A DNA stretch of 55,288 nucleotides, from assembly GCF_014698735.1 (NCBI RefSeq), contig NZ_JACJTQ010000038.1:1-55288 (forward strand). The letters are read 5' to 3'. Position numbers and translations under genes: made by a program. Of this stretch, positions 44,422-52,649 are shown piece after piece. How positions within the stretch are numbered: the first letter of the stretch is position 1; the number at the start of each line of letters is the position of its first letter. The notes beneath the pieces were generated by a model. That model did not search any database. It saw only the letters and a program-made list of their open reading frames with translations, and was not told the DNA's origin. The DNA comes from Anabaena catenula FACHB-362 (GTDB lineage: Bacteria; Cyanobacteriota; Cyanobacteriia; Cyanobacteriales; Nostocaceae).

Positions 44422-45030
44422 AAGCTCAGTCAATCATTGGAGACTTGTTAAAACCGCGTGGAGTGAATAAGAACCTATTTCTCAGCGCTTCACACGCAAC
44501 ATAGCATAATAAAATTTCACAATAACCAGAAAATTACCGTTTTTTCATCCAATACGGTTCAGATAAATCCCCAGTCTCAGGGCTGTGGCTAAAGTTAGGC
44601 CAGAAAACTCTTAACAGCGTTGAAAGTGTATCTGTTTCTGAGTTTCATAGCCAGTGTATAAAAATCAACTGTATCTGTAATTGCCATAAGGGACTTCCAA
44701 ATAGAAAAATCCCCAATTTGTAGGGTGGGTGTAGCCCTGCGGGCATGGCTTCGCTAGAGCGAGGGCGTAACCCACCATTATCCCCTAAATTTATGGTGGG
44801 TTACGGACTACCGTCCTATAGCCTGCGTGGCGTAGCCATACCCACCCTACGATTTTTGGGTAATTTATTATTTGGTGTTCCCTAACTGAACCGTATTGTT
44901 TTTTAATAATAATTTTCGCTGATGAAGTGCTGATCATTCGGTATAGTTTGGCATGGGTTTCACAGCTATACATCTGTTCCCTTAAACTGTGTTAAAAGTA
45001 CCGTAATTAAGCAAATTCAGAAAAATAAAA
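44422..45030. other. Spacer with nested palindromic element
   Basis: About 609 bp without a gene. The middle is a nested palindrome at 44720-44850 (separate entry). The last 150 bp should hold the promoter of the DUF1565/SLH gene. Confidence 0.6.
44720..44850. repeat. 131-bp nested palindromic element
   Basis: Outer arms GTAGGGTGGGT (44720-44730) and ACCCACCCTAC (44840-44850) are perfect 11-bp inverted repeats; an inner pair GTAACCCACCAT / ATGGTGGGTTAC lies at about 44767-44805; dispersed units such as GCCCTGCGGGC and GCCTGCGTGGC fill the rest. It looks like a MITE or folded repeat of the GGTGGGTTACG type. Confidence 0.7.
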
Positions 45031-46686
45031 ATGAAATATAGAGGTTTCCACATCTCTACTCTATCCTTGCCCACAAGTCTCACAGCTTTGCTAGTTCTTG
45101 CGGCTGGTTCTCTACTACTGCCTACTCAGGTTAATGCTGGTGCTACCCCAACCTTAACGGCGCAGGTTCCAGCAAATGCAACAGTGATTTATGTTAACCC
45201 CATAAATGGTGCAAATACTGCTGGTGCTGGGACTACGATAAATGCACCCTACAAAACCATCACCTTCGCCCTCTCTCAAGCTCAACCCGGTGCAATTATT
45301 CAACTGGCTCCGGGAAGTTACACCAAAGACTCTGGAGAAAACTTCCCTCTACTACTCAAACCAGGAGTAACACTCCAAGGGAATGAGTCTAATAAAGGTC
45401 AAGGAACATTGATTATAGGCGGTGGTTATTACACAAGCCGTACCTTTGCTAGACAAGATATTACAATTCTGGCTGATAATAACACTACTATTACGGGTGT
45501 CGTTGTTACAAACCCCAATCAAAGGGGTACTGCTGTGTGGGTAGAGTCAAGTAATCCCACTATCAAAAACAGTACTTTTGCTAACAGCGCAAGAGAGGGG
45601 ATTTTTGTTACAGGTACAGGAAATCCCAAAATTGAAAATAACGTCTTTTTTAAAAATCAAGGCAATGGGATTTCAATCACTAAATCTGCCCAAGGATTAA
45701 TTCGCAATAATTTATTTCAGGATACGGGTTTTGGTTTAGCTATTGGTGGTACTTCCACACCTCTAGTAACAGAAAATCAAATCGTCCAAAACAAAGACGG
45801 CATTTTTATCTCGGAATCTGCTCAACCCTCACTGCGTAAAAATGTAATTCAGAATAATACGCGAGATGGAATTGTCGCCACTGTCAATGCTCTCCCCAAC
45901 CTCGGTACTAATGAGAATCCTGGTAATAATCTCATCCGTGATAACGTTCGTTATGACTTGAACAATTCCACCAAATCGCAAAGGATTCTTGCTGTTGGTA
46001 ACGACATCAATGAAAAGAAAATTTTTGGTGCAGTAGATTTTGTGGCTGCAACTGTTGAACAACCACCAGGACAACCCACAGGACAACCCACAGGTCAACC
46101 TACTACTTTTAAGGATGTGCCTACAGGTTACTGGGCAAAAGCCTATATAGAAGCTTTGGCTTCCCAAAATATTATTGCAGGCTTCCCAGATGGTAGTTTT
46201 AAACCAAATGAGCCTGTAACTCGCGCCCAATTCGCTACCATTATCACTAAAGCTTTAATACCCATTGCTAAACGCCCTGCAATTAATTTCAAGGATGTAA
46301 AAAGCAATTTTTGGGCTTATGGGGCAATTCAATCAGCTTATGAAAGTCAATTTGTCTCTGGCTATCCCGATGGTAATTTTAGACCACAACAGGAAATTCC
46401 CAGAGTGCAGGCATTAGTTGCTCTAGCTAATGGTTTGAACTTCACTGCTAACAATAACACTGTACTCAGCTTTTACTCTGATGCTGCTCAAATCCCCAAT
46501 TATGCCGCTGGACCAGTTGCTGCGGCTACTATACGGCAATTAGTGATTAACTATCCCACAGTTCAACAACTTGATCCTAATCGCCAAGCTACCAGAGCAG
46601 AAATTGCGGCCTTTGTTTACCAGGCACTCGTCAATGCTGGCAGGGCCCAACCAATTTCCTCACCCTATTTAGTCACTGCTCAGTAA
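45031..46686 (+). CDS. Surface protein with DUF1565 beta-helix and SLH domains
   Basis: A 551-residue exported protein. Residues 1-36 are a signal peptide (LTALLVLAAGSLLLPTQVNA). A DUF1565/parallel beta-helix domain spans about 50-320 (VIYVNPINGANTAGAGTTIN, FENNVFFKNQ-type repeats, NGISITKSAQGLIRNNLFQD). A short Gln-Pro-Thr-Gly repeat linker leads to three SLH domains (about 357-540; DVPTGYWAKAYIEALASQNI, AGFPDGSFKPNEPVTRAQFA). SLH domains bind cell-wall polymers, so the protein is expected on the envelope. Role beyond that is unknown. Confidence 0.9.
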   Translation: MKYRGFHISTLSLPTSLTALLVLAAGSLLLPTQVNAGATPTLTAQVPANATVIYVNPINGANTAGAGTTINAPYKTITFALSQAQPGAIIQLAPGSYTKDSGENFPLLLKPGVTLQGNESNKGQGTLIIGGGYYTSRTFARQDITILADNNTTITGVVVTNPNQRGTAVWVESSNPTIKNSTFANSAREGIFVTGTGNPKIENNVFFKNQGNGISITKSAQGLIRNNLFQDTGFGLAIGGTSTPLVTENQIVQNKDGIFISESAQPSLRKNVIQNNTRDGIVATVNALPNLGTNENPGNNLIRDNVRYDLNNSTKSQRILAVGNDINEKKIFGAVDFVAATVEQPPGQPTGQPTGQPTTFKDVPTGYWAKAYIEALASQNIIAGFPDGSFKPNEPVTRAQFATIITKALIPIAKRPAINFKDVKSNFWAYGAIQSAYESQFVSGYPDGNFRPQQEIPRVQALVALANGLNFTANNNTVLSFYSDAAQIPNYAAGPVAAATIRQLVINYPTVQQLDPNRQATRAEIAAFVYQALVNAGRAQPISSPYLVTAQ

Positions 46687-46827
46687 ACTCAGTTGGGAAA
46701 CCAAAAGCGCCAGATTACAAACCAAATTTTAGTCTGGCGCTGAATATATTTTTATTTTTATAGCCGTGGACAGGGTGGTTAGGACATCAATTGATAATGA
46801 AACTCTCACTACAAGAGGGTTTTACTT

Positions 46828-46908
<81 letters not shown>

Positions 46909-46928
46909 CTATATTTAATTTTTATCAG

Positions 46929-47198
46929 CTACAAAGGTGGTTGACGACGTTTGTCCCATTTCCAAAGAAATATCATCAGAGCGACTATTCCCACTTGCAG
47001 TGCGAAATTAGGTAAAGTACTGTCAATATTCCTACCCGCTAGTAGTTGAAAAAAGAATACAAATGCACCAATAAAACCAGAAGCGCCAACACCTATATAG
47101 ATAAATTGCCGCAAACCACGATAAGGGGCTACCGATTCTGCTTTCAGGCGGGCATATTGTTCGGTATTAATACGATTTTTAGGATTTGGGTCTACCAT
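46929..47198 (-). CDS. DUF3493 protein (Low PSII accumulation 1-like)
   Basis: An 89-residue protein with two membrane segments (about 30-52 and 66-79) and the family text EQYARLKAESVAPYRGLRQF and YIGVGASGFIGAFVFFFQLL. DUF3493 is found in cyanobacteria and in the plant protein LPA1, needed for photosystem II assembly. The function here is inferred from that relation. Confidence 0.75.
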   Translation of the reverse strand: MVDPNPKNRINTEQYARLKAESVAPYRGLRQFIYIGVGASGFIGAFVFFFQLLAGRNIDSTLPNFALQVGIVALMIFLWKWDKRRQPPL

Positions 47199-47231
47199 AA
47201 GTAAATAATGCTATAATCTTAAACTGTGTAC

Positions 47232-47303
47232 GCCGATGTGGCTCAGTGGTAGAGCAGCTGATTCGTAATCAGCAGGCCGTGGGTTCAAATCCCATCATCG
47301 GCT
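47232..47303 (+). tRNA. tRNA-Thr (anticodon CGT)
   Basis: All four arms fold: acceptor GCCGATG / CATCGGC with discriminator T, D arm GCTC...GAGC, anticodon stem GCTGA/TCAGC with loop TTCGTAA (anticodon CGT at 47264-47266), and T arm GTGGG-TTCAAAT-CCCAT. CGT reads threonine codon ACG. The CCA end is not encoded. It lies at the left edge of an accessory stretch (47330-49870) containing remnants of a restriction system; tRNA genes are common integration sites. Confidence 0.97.
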
Positions 47304-47329
47304 TTAATTAAGCAAAAAATTTAAGTTTT

Positions 47330-47719
47330 GTGTCGATTGTCAAGTTGTTTGACCGCGATATCATTTTATTTGCCCTTATTAAACGCTCTCCGGGAAGGGT
47401 GTTGAAACTGGTGCATTCCTTCTATTGTTTAAATATTCTTATTCTATTATCAAGGTTTGGTGTTTTGTCAATCAGGCTTTTCGAGATTGAGAGGCGTTTA
47501 TCGCTAATTATTTTGCTTTCTCCTAGGGCAATTTTAGAAATACTTTTGGATAAGTATGCAGAGAACGGGGTTGAGGAGTTTAATATTCCGACGACTTTTA
47601 AGGCTAATCGAGAGTTTGATAATTATGGTAATGTGGTGAAAATTGCTGAACGATTTGGGGGTGTTCAGGAATTAAAGGAAGTTGTGAATCAATTGCAAAG
47701 TTTATTGTATTCAGCATAA
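47330..47719 (+). pseudogene. hsdR: Relic of type I restriction enzyme R subunit (C-terminal end)
   Basis: The frame of 129 codons starts 26 bp after the tRNA. From about 47519 (codon 64) on it reads LSPRAILEILLDKYAENGVE and YGNVVKIAERFGGVQELKEV ending QLQSLLYSA, which matches the C-terminal domain of type I HsdR (EcoEI-type). The preceding 60 codons are leucine/isoleucine-rich and do not resemble HsdR, so only the last 65 codons are likely homologous. The motor and nuclease domains are absent: a truncated, dead remnant. A real small protein from this frame cannot be ruled out. Confidence 0.55.
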
Positions 47720-47762
47720 TTTATCAAAAAAATACATTAATTTTATCAATTAGGAGTTTATA

Positions 47763-48950
47763 GTGAATTATTCAGATAATGAAATGAAAATTCTTGTCTT
47801 AAAATCTTTTCAATCAAGGATAGCGTCATATTTACAAATAATTATCAATAAGAAGTATTACAGAGAAGAAAATAAAAAGAACTATTTAAAACGCTTATTG
47901 GGCAACATCAATACTATTTCGAGTCAAATCCACGATGATCTTCTTGAAATGCAGGATGATGATTCATTATTTCTTTCCATAATTACTTCAATAGATAGTT
48001 TATTAGAAAGTGTTACGAAATCCTCAGAATTAATTAAAAAAGATGTTACAGAACACGTAAAAGTAATTGTGCAAGAAGAATTTATAGAAGAAGGTGAATA
48101 CAAACATTCTCAAAGGGAAATTTTTATACCTAAAACATATAATATGGAAAAATTATCTGGGCGAGAACGAAGAGAATTTATACAACAAAATAAGATGTAT
48201 GGAGATTATCAAATTGAAATTTCTAATATATGGGAAGAACTTTCAAAAATGAGTAATTCGATTGATTCTGATGTTATCAGAACCATTGAAAATGGATTTA
48301 TTGGTAAAAATATAAATAATGAAATTGAAATTGAAATTCCACCTATATGGATTTTACCAACTTCAACTTTTCCTATTGAATGCACTTTGCAAATTCTGAA
48401 TGATGGATTGGAAGAAGGTCTAACAAAGGATGAAATTTTCTTGAATAAATTAATGGTATCATCCAGGATTGAAGAAACTTTAAATTCTTGGACAGAAAAA
48501 AACAATAGCTATGTAAAAAAAAGAATACACATATTAAACGAAGCCATTACAGCGCATTTAGAAAGAAAATATCATTTAAGTGTATCTACACTAATGCCAC
48601 AAATTGAAGGATTATTAAAAGATGCCGTAAAAGAGGCTGAGATTAAAGAAGTTAATTTAGATTCCCTAAAGGAAGGATGTATTAAAAATGCAGCAGATAA
48701 ATTAGCAATAAAATGGAAAGAACAGAATAAAATTATGGGAAATTTTGTAGATTTACTCAATAATGAAAATTTCCCAAAGGTAATTGCTTATTTATACAAA
48801 CAAGAAATAGATGAAGAAAATCAACTTAATCGTCATGGAATATGCCACGGAATACAAACAAATTTTGGTACTGCTACAAGTTCCTTACGTTTAATTCTAA
48901 TAATTGATAGAATTATCTTCTTTATGGCTGATGATAAAAATGATAAGTAA
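47763..48950 (+). CDS. HEPN-like protein of unknown function
   Basis: A 395-residue, AT-rich gene (Lys, Ile, Asn, Glu heavy). Start is GTG 47763 with AGGAG at 47752-47756. The N-terminal 110 residues look like a charged coiled-coil-like helical region; the middle contains PPIWILPTSTFPIECTLQIL. The C-terminal third has RIHILNEAITAHLERKYHLS, TLMPQIEGLLKDAV and LNRHGICHGIQTN: an R-x4-H sequence (RHGICH) in the sense of HEPN RNase catalytic motifs, and NRHGILHG-type text seen in abortive-infection-like proteins. Whether it is a nuclease is inference. It lies between HsdR and HsdM remnants, in a place where defence genes accumulate. Confidence 0.6.
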   Translation: MNYSDNEMKILVLKSFQSRIASYLQIIINKKYYREENKKNYLKRLLGNINTISSQIHDDLLEMQDDDSLFLSIITSIDSLLESVTKSSELIKKDVTEHVKVIVQEEFIEEGEYKHSQREIFIPKTYNMEKLSGRERREFIQQNKMYGDYQIEISNIWEELSKMSNSIDSDVIRTIENGFIGKNINNEIEIEIPPIWILPTSTFPIECTLQILNDGLEEGLTKDEIFLNKLMVSSRIEETLNSWTEKNNSYVKKRIHILNEAITAHLERKYHLSVSTLMPQIEGLLKDAVKEAEIKEVNLDSLKEGCIKNAADKLAIKWKEQNKIMGNFVDLLNNENFPKVIAYLYKQEIDEENQLNRHGICHGIQTNFGTATSSLRLILIIDRIIFFMADDKNDK

Positions 48951-48972
48951 TTATATCTAACAATAATGATAA

Positions 48973-49227
48973 AGCAATCTTAACCAGAAGGACAAAAAAC
49001 TTACAACTAAGCCGATACAGGATGAAGATTTTGCTGAATGTGTAGCATGGTGGCGGAATTGAGAATAAAATCAAAATGCTTGTAAGTATAATTTTAGGAA
49101 ATTTTATCATCAAACTAGTGCAGATACACAACCTTTTTGGGATGCTGGTAATAAAACTGATATATTAGAGAAAGATCGGTGGGTTACTGAGATTATGTCT
49201 GAGATTAAAGCAAGTTTGGAGCAGTGA
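48973..49227 (+). pseudogene. hsdM: Relic of type I DNA methyltransferase (HsdM C-terminus)
   Basis: One frame reads PIQDEDFAECVAWWRN, then two stop codons (49060-49070 region), then NQNACKYNFRKFYHQTSADT and LEKDRWVTEIMSEIKASLEQ to TGA 49225-49227. From memory, DEDF-x-CVAWW-NREEN-AWK is the C-terminal end of N6-adenine methylases of type I systems, where REEN fits the spot of the two stops. So this is a decayed end of hsdM. It ends just 3 bp before the Uma2 ATG. The HsdM assignment is from remembered text and needs a search. Confidence 0.45.
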
Positions 49228-49229
49228 CC

Positions 49230-49868
49230 ATGTTAGGTTTACTAGAAAAATTTAGTCGCTGGGAAGAATTCACGAGTCAATCAGCATTAGATAATGTTGA
49301 TTCTGACCAAATTTTACTGATGAATGGTATTAACTGGAATATATATGAGACGCTGTTACAGCAATTTGAAAATACTTCTCATTATCGCTTTAAATATTTA
49401 GAAGGTACTTTAGAAATAATGTCTCCTAGTCGTCGCCATGAGTTTGATAAAAAGCTAATTGCTTTATTATTAGAAACCTATTTTATAGAAAAAGATATTG
49501 ATTTTTATCCTTTAGGCTCAACTACTTTTAGAAGGGAAGCAGCCGCTAGAGGTATTGAACCAGATGAATGTTATTGTTTTGATTCTGAAAAATCTGTTCC
49601 TGATCTGGCTATTGAGGTAGTTGTCACCAGTGGAGGAATTGATGATTTATTAATTTATCAAGGTTTGGGTGTACCGGAAGTTTGGTTTTGGAAGAATCAT
49701 CAATTTTCGTTATATTTTCTGCGGGGTGATAAGTATGAGAAAATATCAAAAAGTGAATTTTTACCCGATTTAGATTTAACTCTGTTGGCAAGTTTGCTTT
49801 TGTCTGGTGAAAAACCAAAAGATTTAATCTCAAAGTTCCGTAAAAGCATCTGTAAGGACAATTCATAA
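49230..49868 (+). CDS. Uma2 family (DUF820) putative endonuclease
   Basis: A 212-residue protein of the PD-(D/E)xK Uma2 family, which is hugely expanded in cyanobacteria and often linked to mobile elements. It shows RFKYLEGTLEIMSPSRRHEF, the active-site region EPDECYCF / SVPDLAIEVVVTSGGIDDL (D...ExK-like, with E-V-V in place of the lysine position) and LIYQGLGVPEVWFWKNHQFS. The lysine of the core is unclear, so activity is uncertain. The ATG 49230 overlaps the end of the hsdM relic; a GTG 6 bp earlier is possible. Confidence 0.82.
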   Translation: MLGLLEKFSRWEEFTSQSALDNVDSDQILLMNGINWNIYETLLQQFENTSHYRFKYLEGTLEIMSPSRRHEFDKKLIALLLETYFIEKDIDFYPLGSTTFRREAAARGIEPDECYCFDSEKSVPDLAIEVVVTSGGIDDLLIYQGLGVPEVWFWKNHQFSLYFLRGDKYEKISKSEFLPDLDLTLLASLLLSGEKPKDLISKFRKSICKDNS

Positions 49869-50221
<353 letters not shown>

Positions 50222-50989
50222 ATGCAAACTACAAAGCCCAACACACCTCAAATACCAACATTTACCACCGTTGAAGAAGAACGACTACACCGCCAACAAC
50301 GCCTAGCAGCAGCATTCCGCCTATTTTCCCGATTTGGGTTTGATGAAGGTGTTGCAGGTCATATTACTGCACGTGACCCGGAGAACCCAGAACATTTTTG
50401 GGTCAATCCCTTCGGAATGCACTTTGGTTTAATTCAAGTCAGCGACCTAATCTTAGTTAACCATGAAGGTGAAGTAATTCACGGCAACCGTCCCGTCAAT
50501 CGGGCAGCTTTTGCCATTCATTCTCAAGTTCATGCGGCTCGTCCCGACGTAGTAGCCGCAGCCCATGCCCATTCTATCTACGGCAAAAGCTGGTCTAGTC
50601 TTGGTCGTCTCCTTGACCCTATCACCCAAGATGCTTGTGCATTTTACCAAAACCATAGCCTGTTTGATGATTATACAGGCGTTGTCCTCGACCCAAAAGA
50701 AGGACGGCGTATTGCTCAAACCTTAGGTAATAATAAAGCCATTATTCTCAAAAACCACGGATTACTGACAGTAGGTCACTCCATTGATGAAGCTGCTTGG
50801 TGGTTCATCACAATGGAACGTTCTTGTCAAGCTCAATTATTAGCAGAATCCGCTGGGCAACCTAGCCCTATCAAACCAGAGTACGCTAGTTTGACTCAGA
50901 GCCAGGTAGGTTCTCATGAATTAGGTTGGTTTAGCTTTCAACCTTTGTATGAGATGATTGTCCGACAAGAACCCGATTTGCTGAATTAA
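50222..50989 (+). CDS. Class II aldolase/adducin family protein
   Basis: A 255-residue protein of the zinc-dependent class II aldolase/adducin family: LAAAFRLFSRFGFDEGVAGH, ARPDVVAAAHAHSIYGKSWS (His ligands in AHAHS), and ILKNHGLLTVGHSIDEAAWW (third histidine in NHG). Substrate unknown; relatives include L-fuculose-phosphate aldolases and also non-aldolase members. ATG 50222 (MQTTKPNTPQ) was chosen because homologues start near HRQQRLA; an upstream in-frame TTG/ATG at 50141 adds 27 residues. The 3' end overlaps the opposite-strand GDSL gene by 59 bp. Confidence 0.85.
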   Translation: MQTTKPNTPQIPTFTTVEEERLHRQQRLAAAFRLFSRFGFDEGVAGHITARDPENPEHFWVNPFGMHFGLIQVSDLILVNHEGEVIHGNRPVNRAAFAIHSQVHAARPDVVAAAHAHSIYGKSWSSLGRLLDPITQDACAFYQNHSLFDDYTGVVLDPKEGRRIAQTLGNNKAIILKNHGLLTVGHSIDEAAWWFITMERSCQAQLLAESAGQPSPIKPEYASLTQSQVGSHELGWFSFQPLYEMIVRQEPDLLN

Positions 50990-52028
50990 TCGCCTTTTTT
51001 TTGCGCTTCATAACTTCTGTCGCTCCCAAAGCCCCAAATGCCAACATTCCTAATGCTGCCGAAGGTTCAGGAACAGATTTATGTGAGATTGCGGAGAGTG
51101 CTGCATCTGCGATTAGATGATGGGCATTTGTTGTAGGATGTAAGCTGTCAAAAAATACAAAATCGTTTTGTTCATTAGTGTTACATACACTGATTATGTT
51201 AGTGAAATCACCAACAACACAAGAGTTAGTAACATTTGTAAAACCAAAATCTCCAGGATTATCTACAACTTGATTAACTAGTGAAAACACATCAACATCA
51301 ATCAAATTAATGTCAGGTTTGTTGCTTTTAAATAAGCTCAGATTTTCTGCCAACTTATTGTTATGGCCAATTGTTAAAGCAGTCAAATTTTGGGATTGCT
51401 GATTAGCCAATGCCAACGGAGTTTTACCCAAATCCGGTAAGTTAAATACCATGATATTTTTAGCCCCAGCTGTAGCTAAAAAATCTATGGCTGTTGATAA
51501 ATTTTGGACTGTTTTATTAGGATTAGGATCAGTCTCAAACACGTAATCATTGCCACCTCCCCAGATAGCATATAGCGCATTGGGGTCAAGCTTTTGATTC
51601 GTTGTTAAGAATGGTTGGGTAAACAAAGCAACTTGCTCTAATACTCCGGGTAACGGTACATTAGGAAAAACTGCGTTACCTAAACCAGAACTAGCACCAC
51701 CGACAGCAAAGTTGATACTCTGGTTGAGAATAGTTGTATTGAAGGGTGGATTCCCTAAAGTTGTGAATGGAGTGGGTGTTAAATTTAGGCTATCTCCCAG
51801 GTAATCCACCCAAATTTTATTATTAGAAAAACGTCCATCAAAGTAAGGTGGATTTGGTGGTAAAACTGGTACTTGATTTCCTAAACTTTGAGTAAAATTA
51901 AAAGCGTTACCTGTATCAGAAAGACTATCGCCAAATACATAAAAATTGCTAAAATTTGCAGCAGAGGCTTTCAGCGGTAACATGAAAGAGAACAGAATAA
52001 ACCCAGCCGCTATAACTTGTTTTTTCAT
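50931..52028 (-). CDS. GDSL/SGNH esterase with PEP-CTERM sorting signal
   Basis: A 365-residue exported protein. Residues 1-22 (MKKQVIAAGFILFSFMLPLK then ASA) form a signal peptide; the esterase has block I FYVFGDSLSDTGN near 28-40, block III WGGGNDYVF, and block V DSLHPTTNAHH. The C-terminus holds VPEPSAALGMLAFGALGATE then VMKRKKK, an exosortase signal, but the frame continues for 18 residues (AINSANRVLVGQSSHTKV) past the basic cluster. That tail follows a run of eight A in the coding strand (complement of T 50995-51002); one extra A would give KRKKKGD and stop. The tail overlaps the 3' end of the aldolase gene in antisense. Confidence 0.85.
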   Translation of the reverse strand: MKKQVIAAGFILFSFMLPLKASAANFSNFYVFGDSLSDTGNAFNFTQSLGNQVPVLPPNPPYFDGRFSNNKIWVDYLGDSLNLTPTPFTTLGNPPFNTTILNQSINFAVGGASSGLGNAVFPNVPLPGVLEQVALFTQPFLTTNQKLDPNALYAIWGGGNDYVFETDPNPNKTVQNLSTAIDFLATAGAKNIMVFNLPDLGKTPLALANQQSQNLTALTIGHNNKLAENLSLFKSNKPDINLIDVDVFSLVNQVVDNPGDFGFTNVTNSCVVGDFTNIISVCNTNEQNDFVFFDSLHPTTNAHHLIADAALSAISHKSVPEPSAALGMLAFGALGATEVMKRKKKAINSANRVLVGQSSHTKVES

Positions 52029-52649
52029 GCTGATGGAATTCCTTGTATATTTTGTGAATCTCTCACATTCGTAAATCTGTAGGGATTAGTAAACCTACAG
52101 GTGATTCCCTGAGTTGTGAAAAAACTCTTTAGAAAGTCGGAAAATGATATTGCAATTTAAGTGTTGTTACGGTTTTTAGACTCAGTTGCTTTTACCAGTT
52201 TGCGCTTAGTCAAGACTGTTAATTTTACTTACGTAAGTATATTTATTTTCTATCGAAATCTTCCGGAAATTTCAGCCAAATTCCATGAAAATGCTGAAAT
52301 TCACCTCAAATTTATAATTGAGGGTGTATTATAAAGGAATTATGAAGCATAAAGAGCAATAACTGCTAAGTAAAGTAACGTAAGTAATTAAAGGTTTTTA
52401 GTGAGGGTTTCAGCCTCACTACGAGGAAATTTGGAAATTTGTTACCTTACTTAACATAGTTTGATTTCTTTTCGCCTGACTTGAAAATAAGACCCCACCC
52501 CTAACCCCTCCCCGCTGTTTCGTGGAGGGGAATAAGAAGTTTTTTTTCATGTGTTCTGATGTACGCAGTTCATGATGGCTACTTACTTAGCGGAAAGTTT
52601 TGTGGCGGTGTATAAATCATCTTTGAAAAACTTAATTACAAATTACGAA
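52029..52649. other. Spacer with hairpins upstream of the GDSL gene
   Basis: About 620 bp, no gene. It contains a perfect palindrome ACTTACGTAAGT near 52228-52239, hairpins CACCTCAA / TTGAGGGTG (52302-52326) and AGTGAGG / CCTCACT (near 52399-52420), and a CCCCTCC / GGAGGGG repeat near 52507-52530. The GDSL promoter should be in the 52030-52200 part. Confidence 0.6.
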
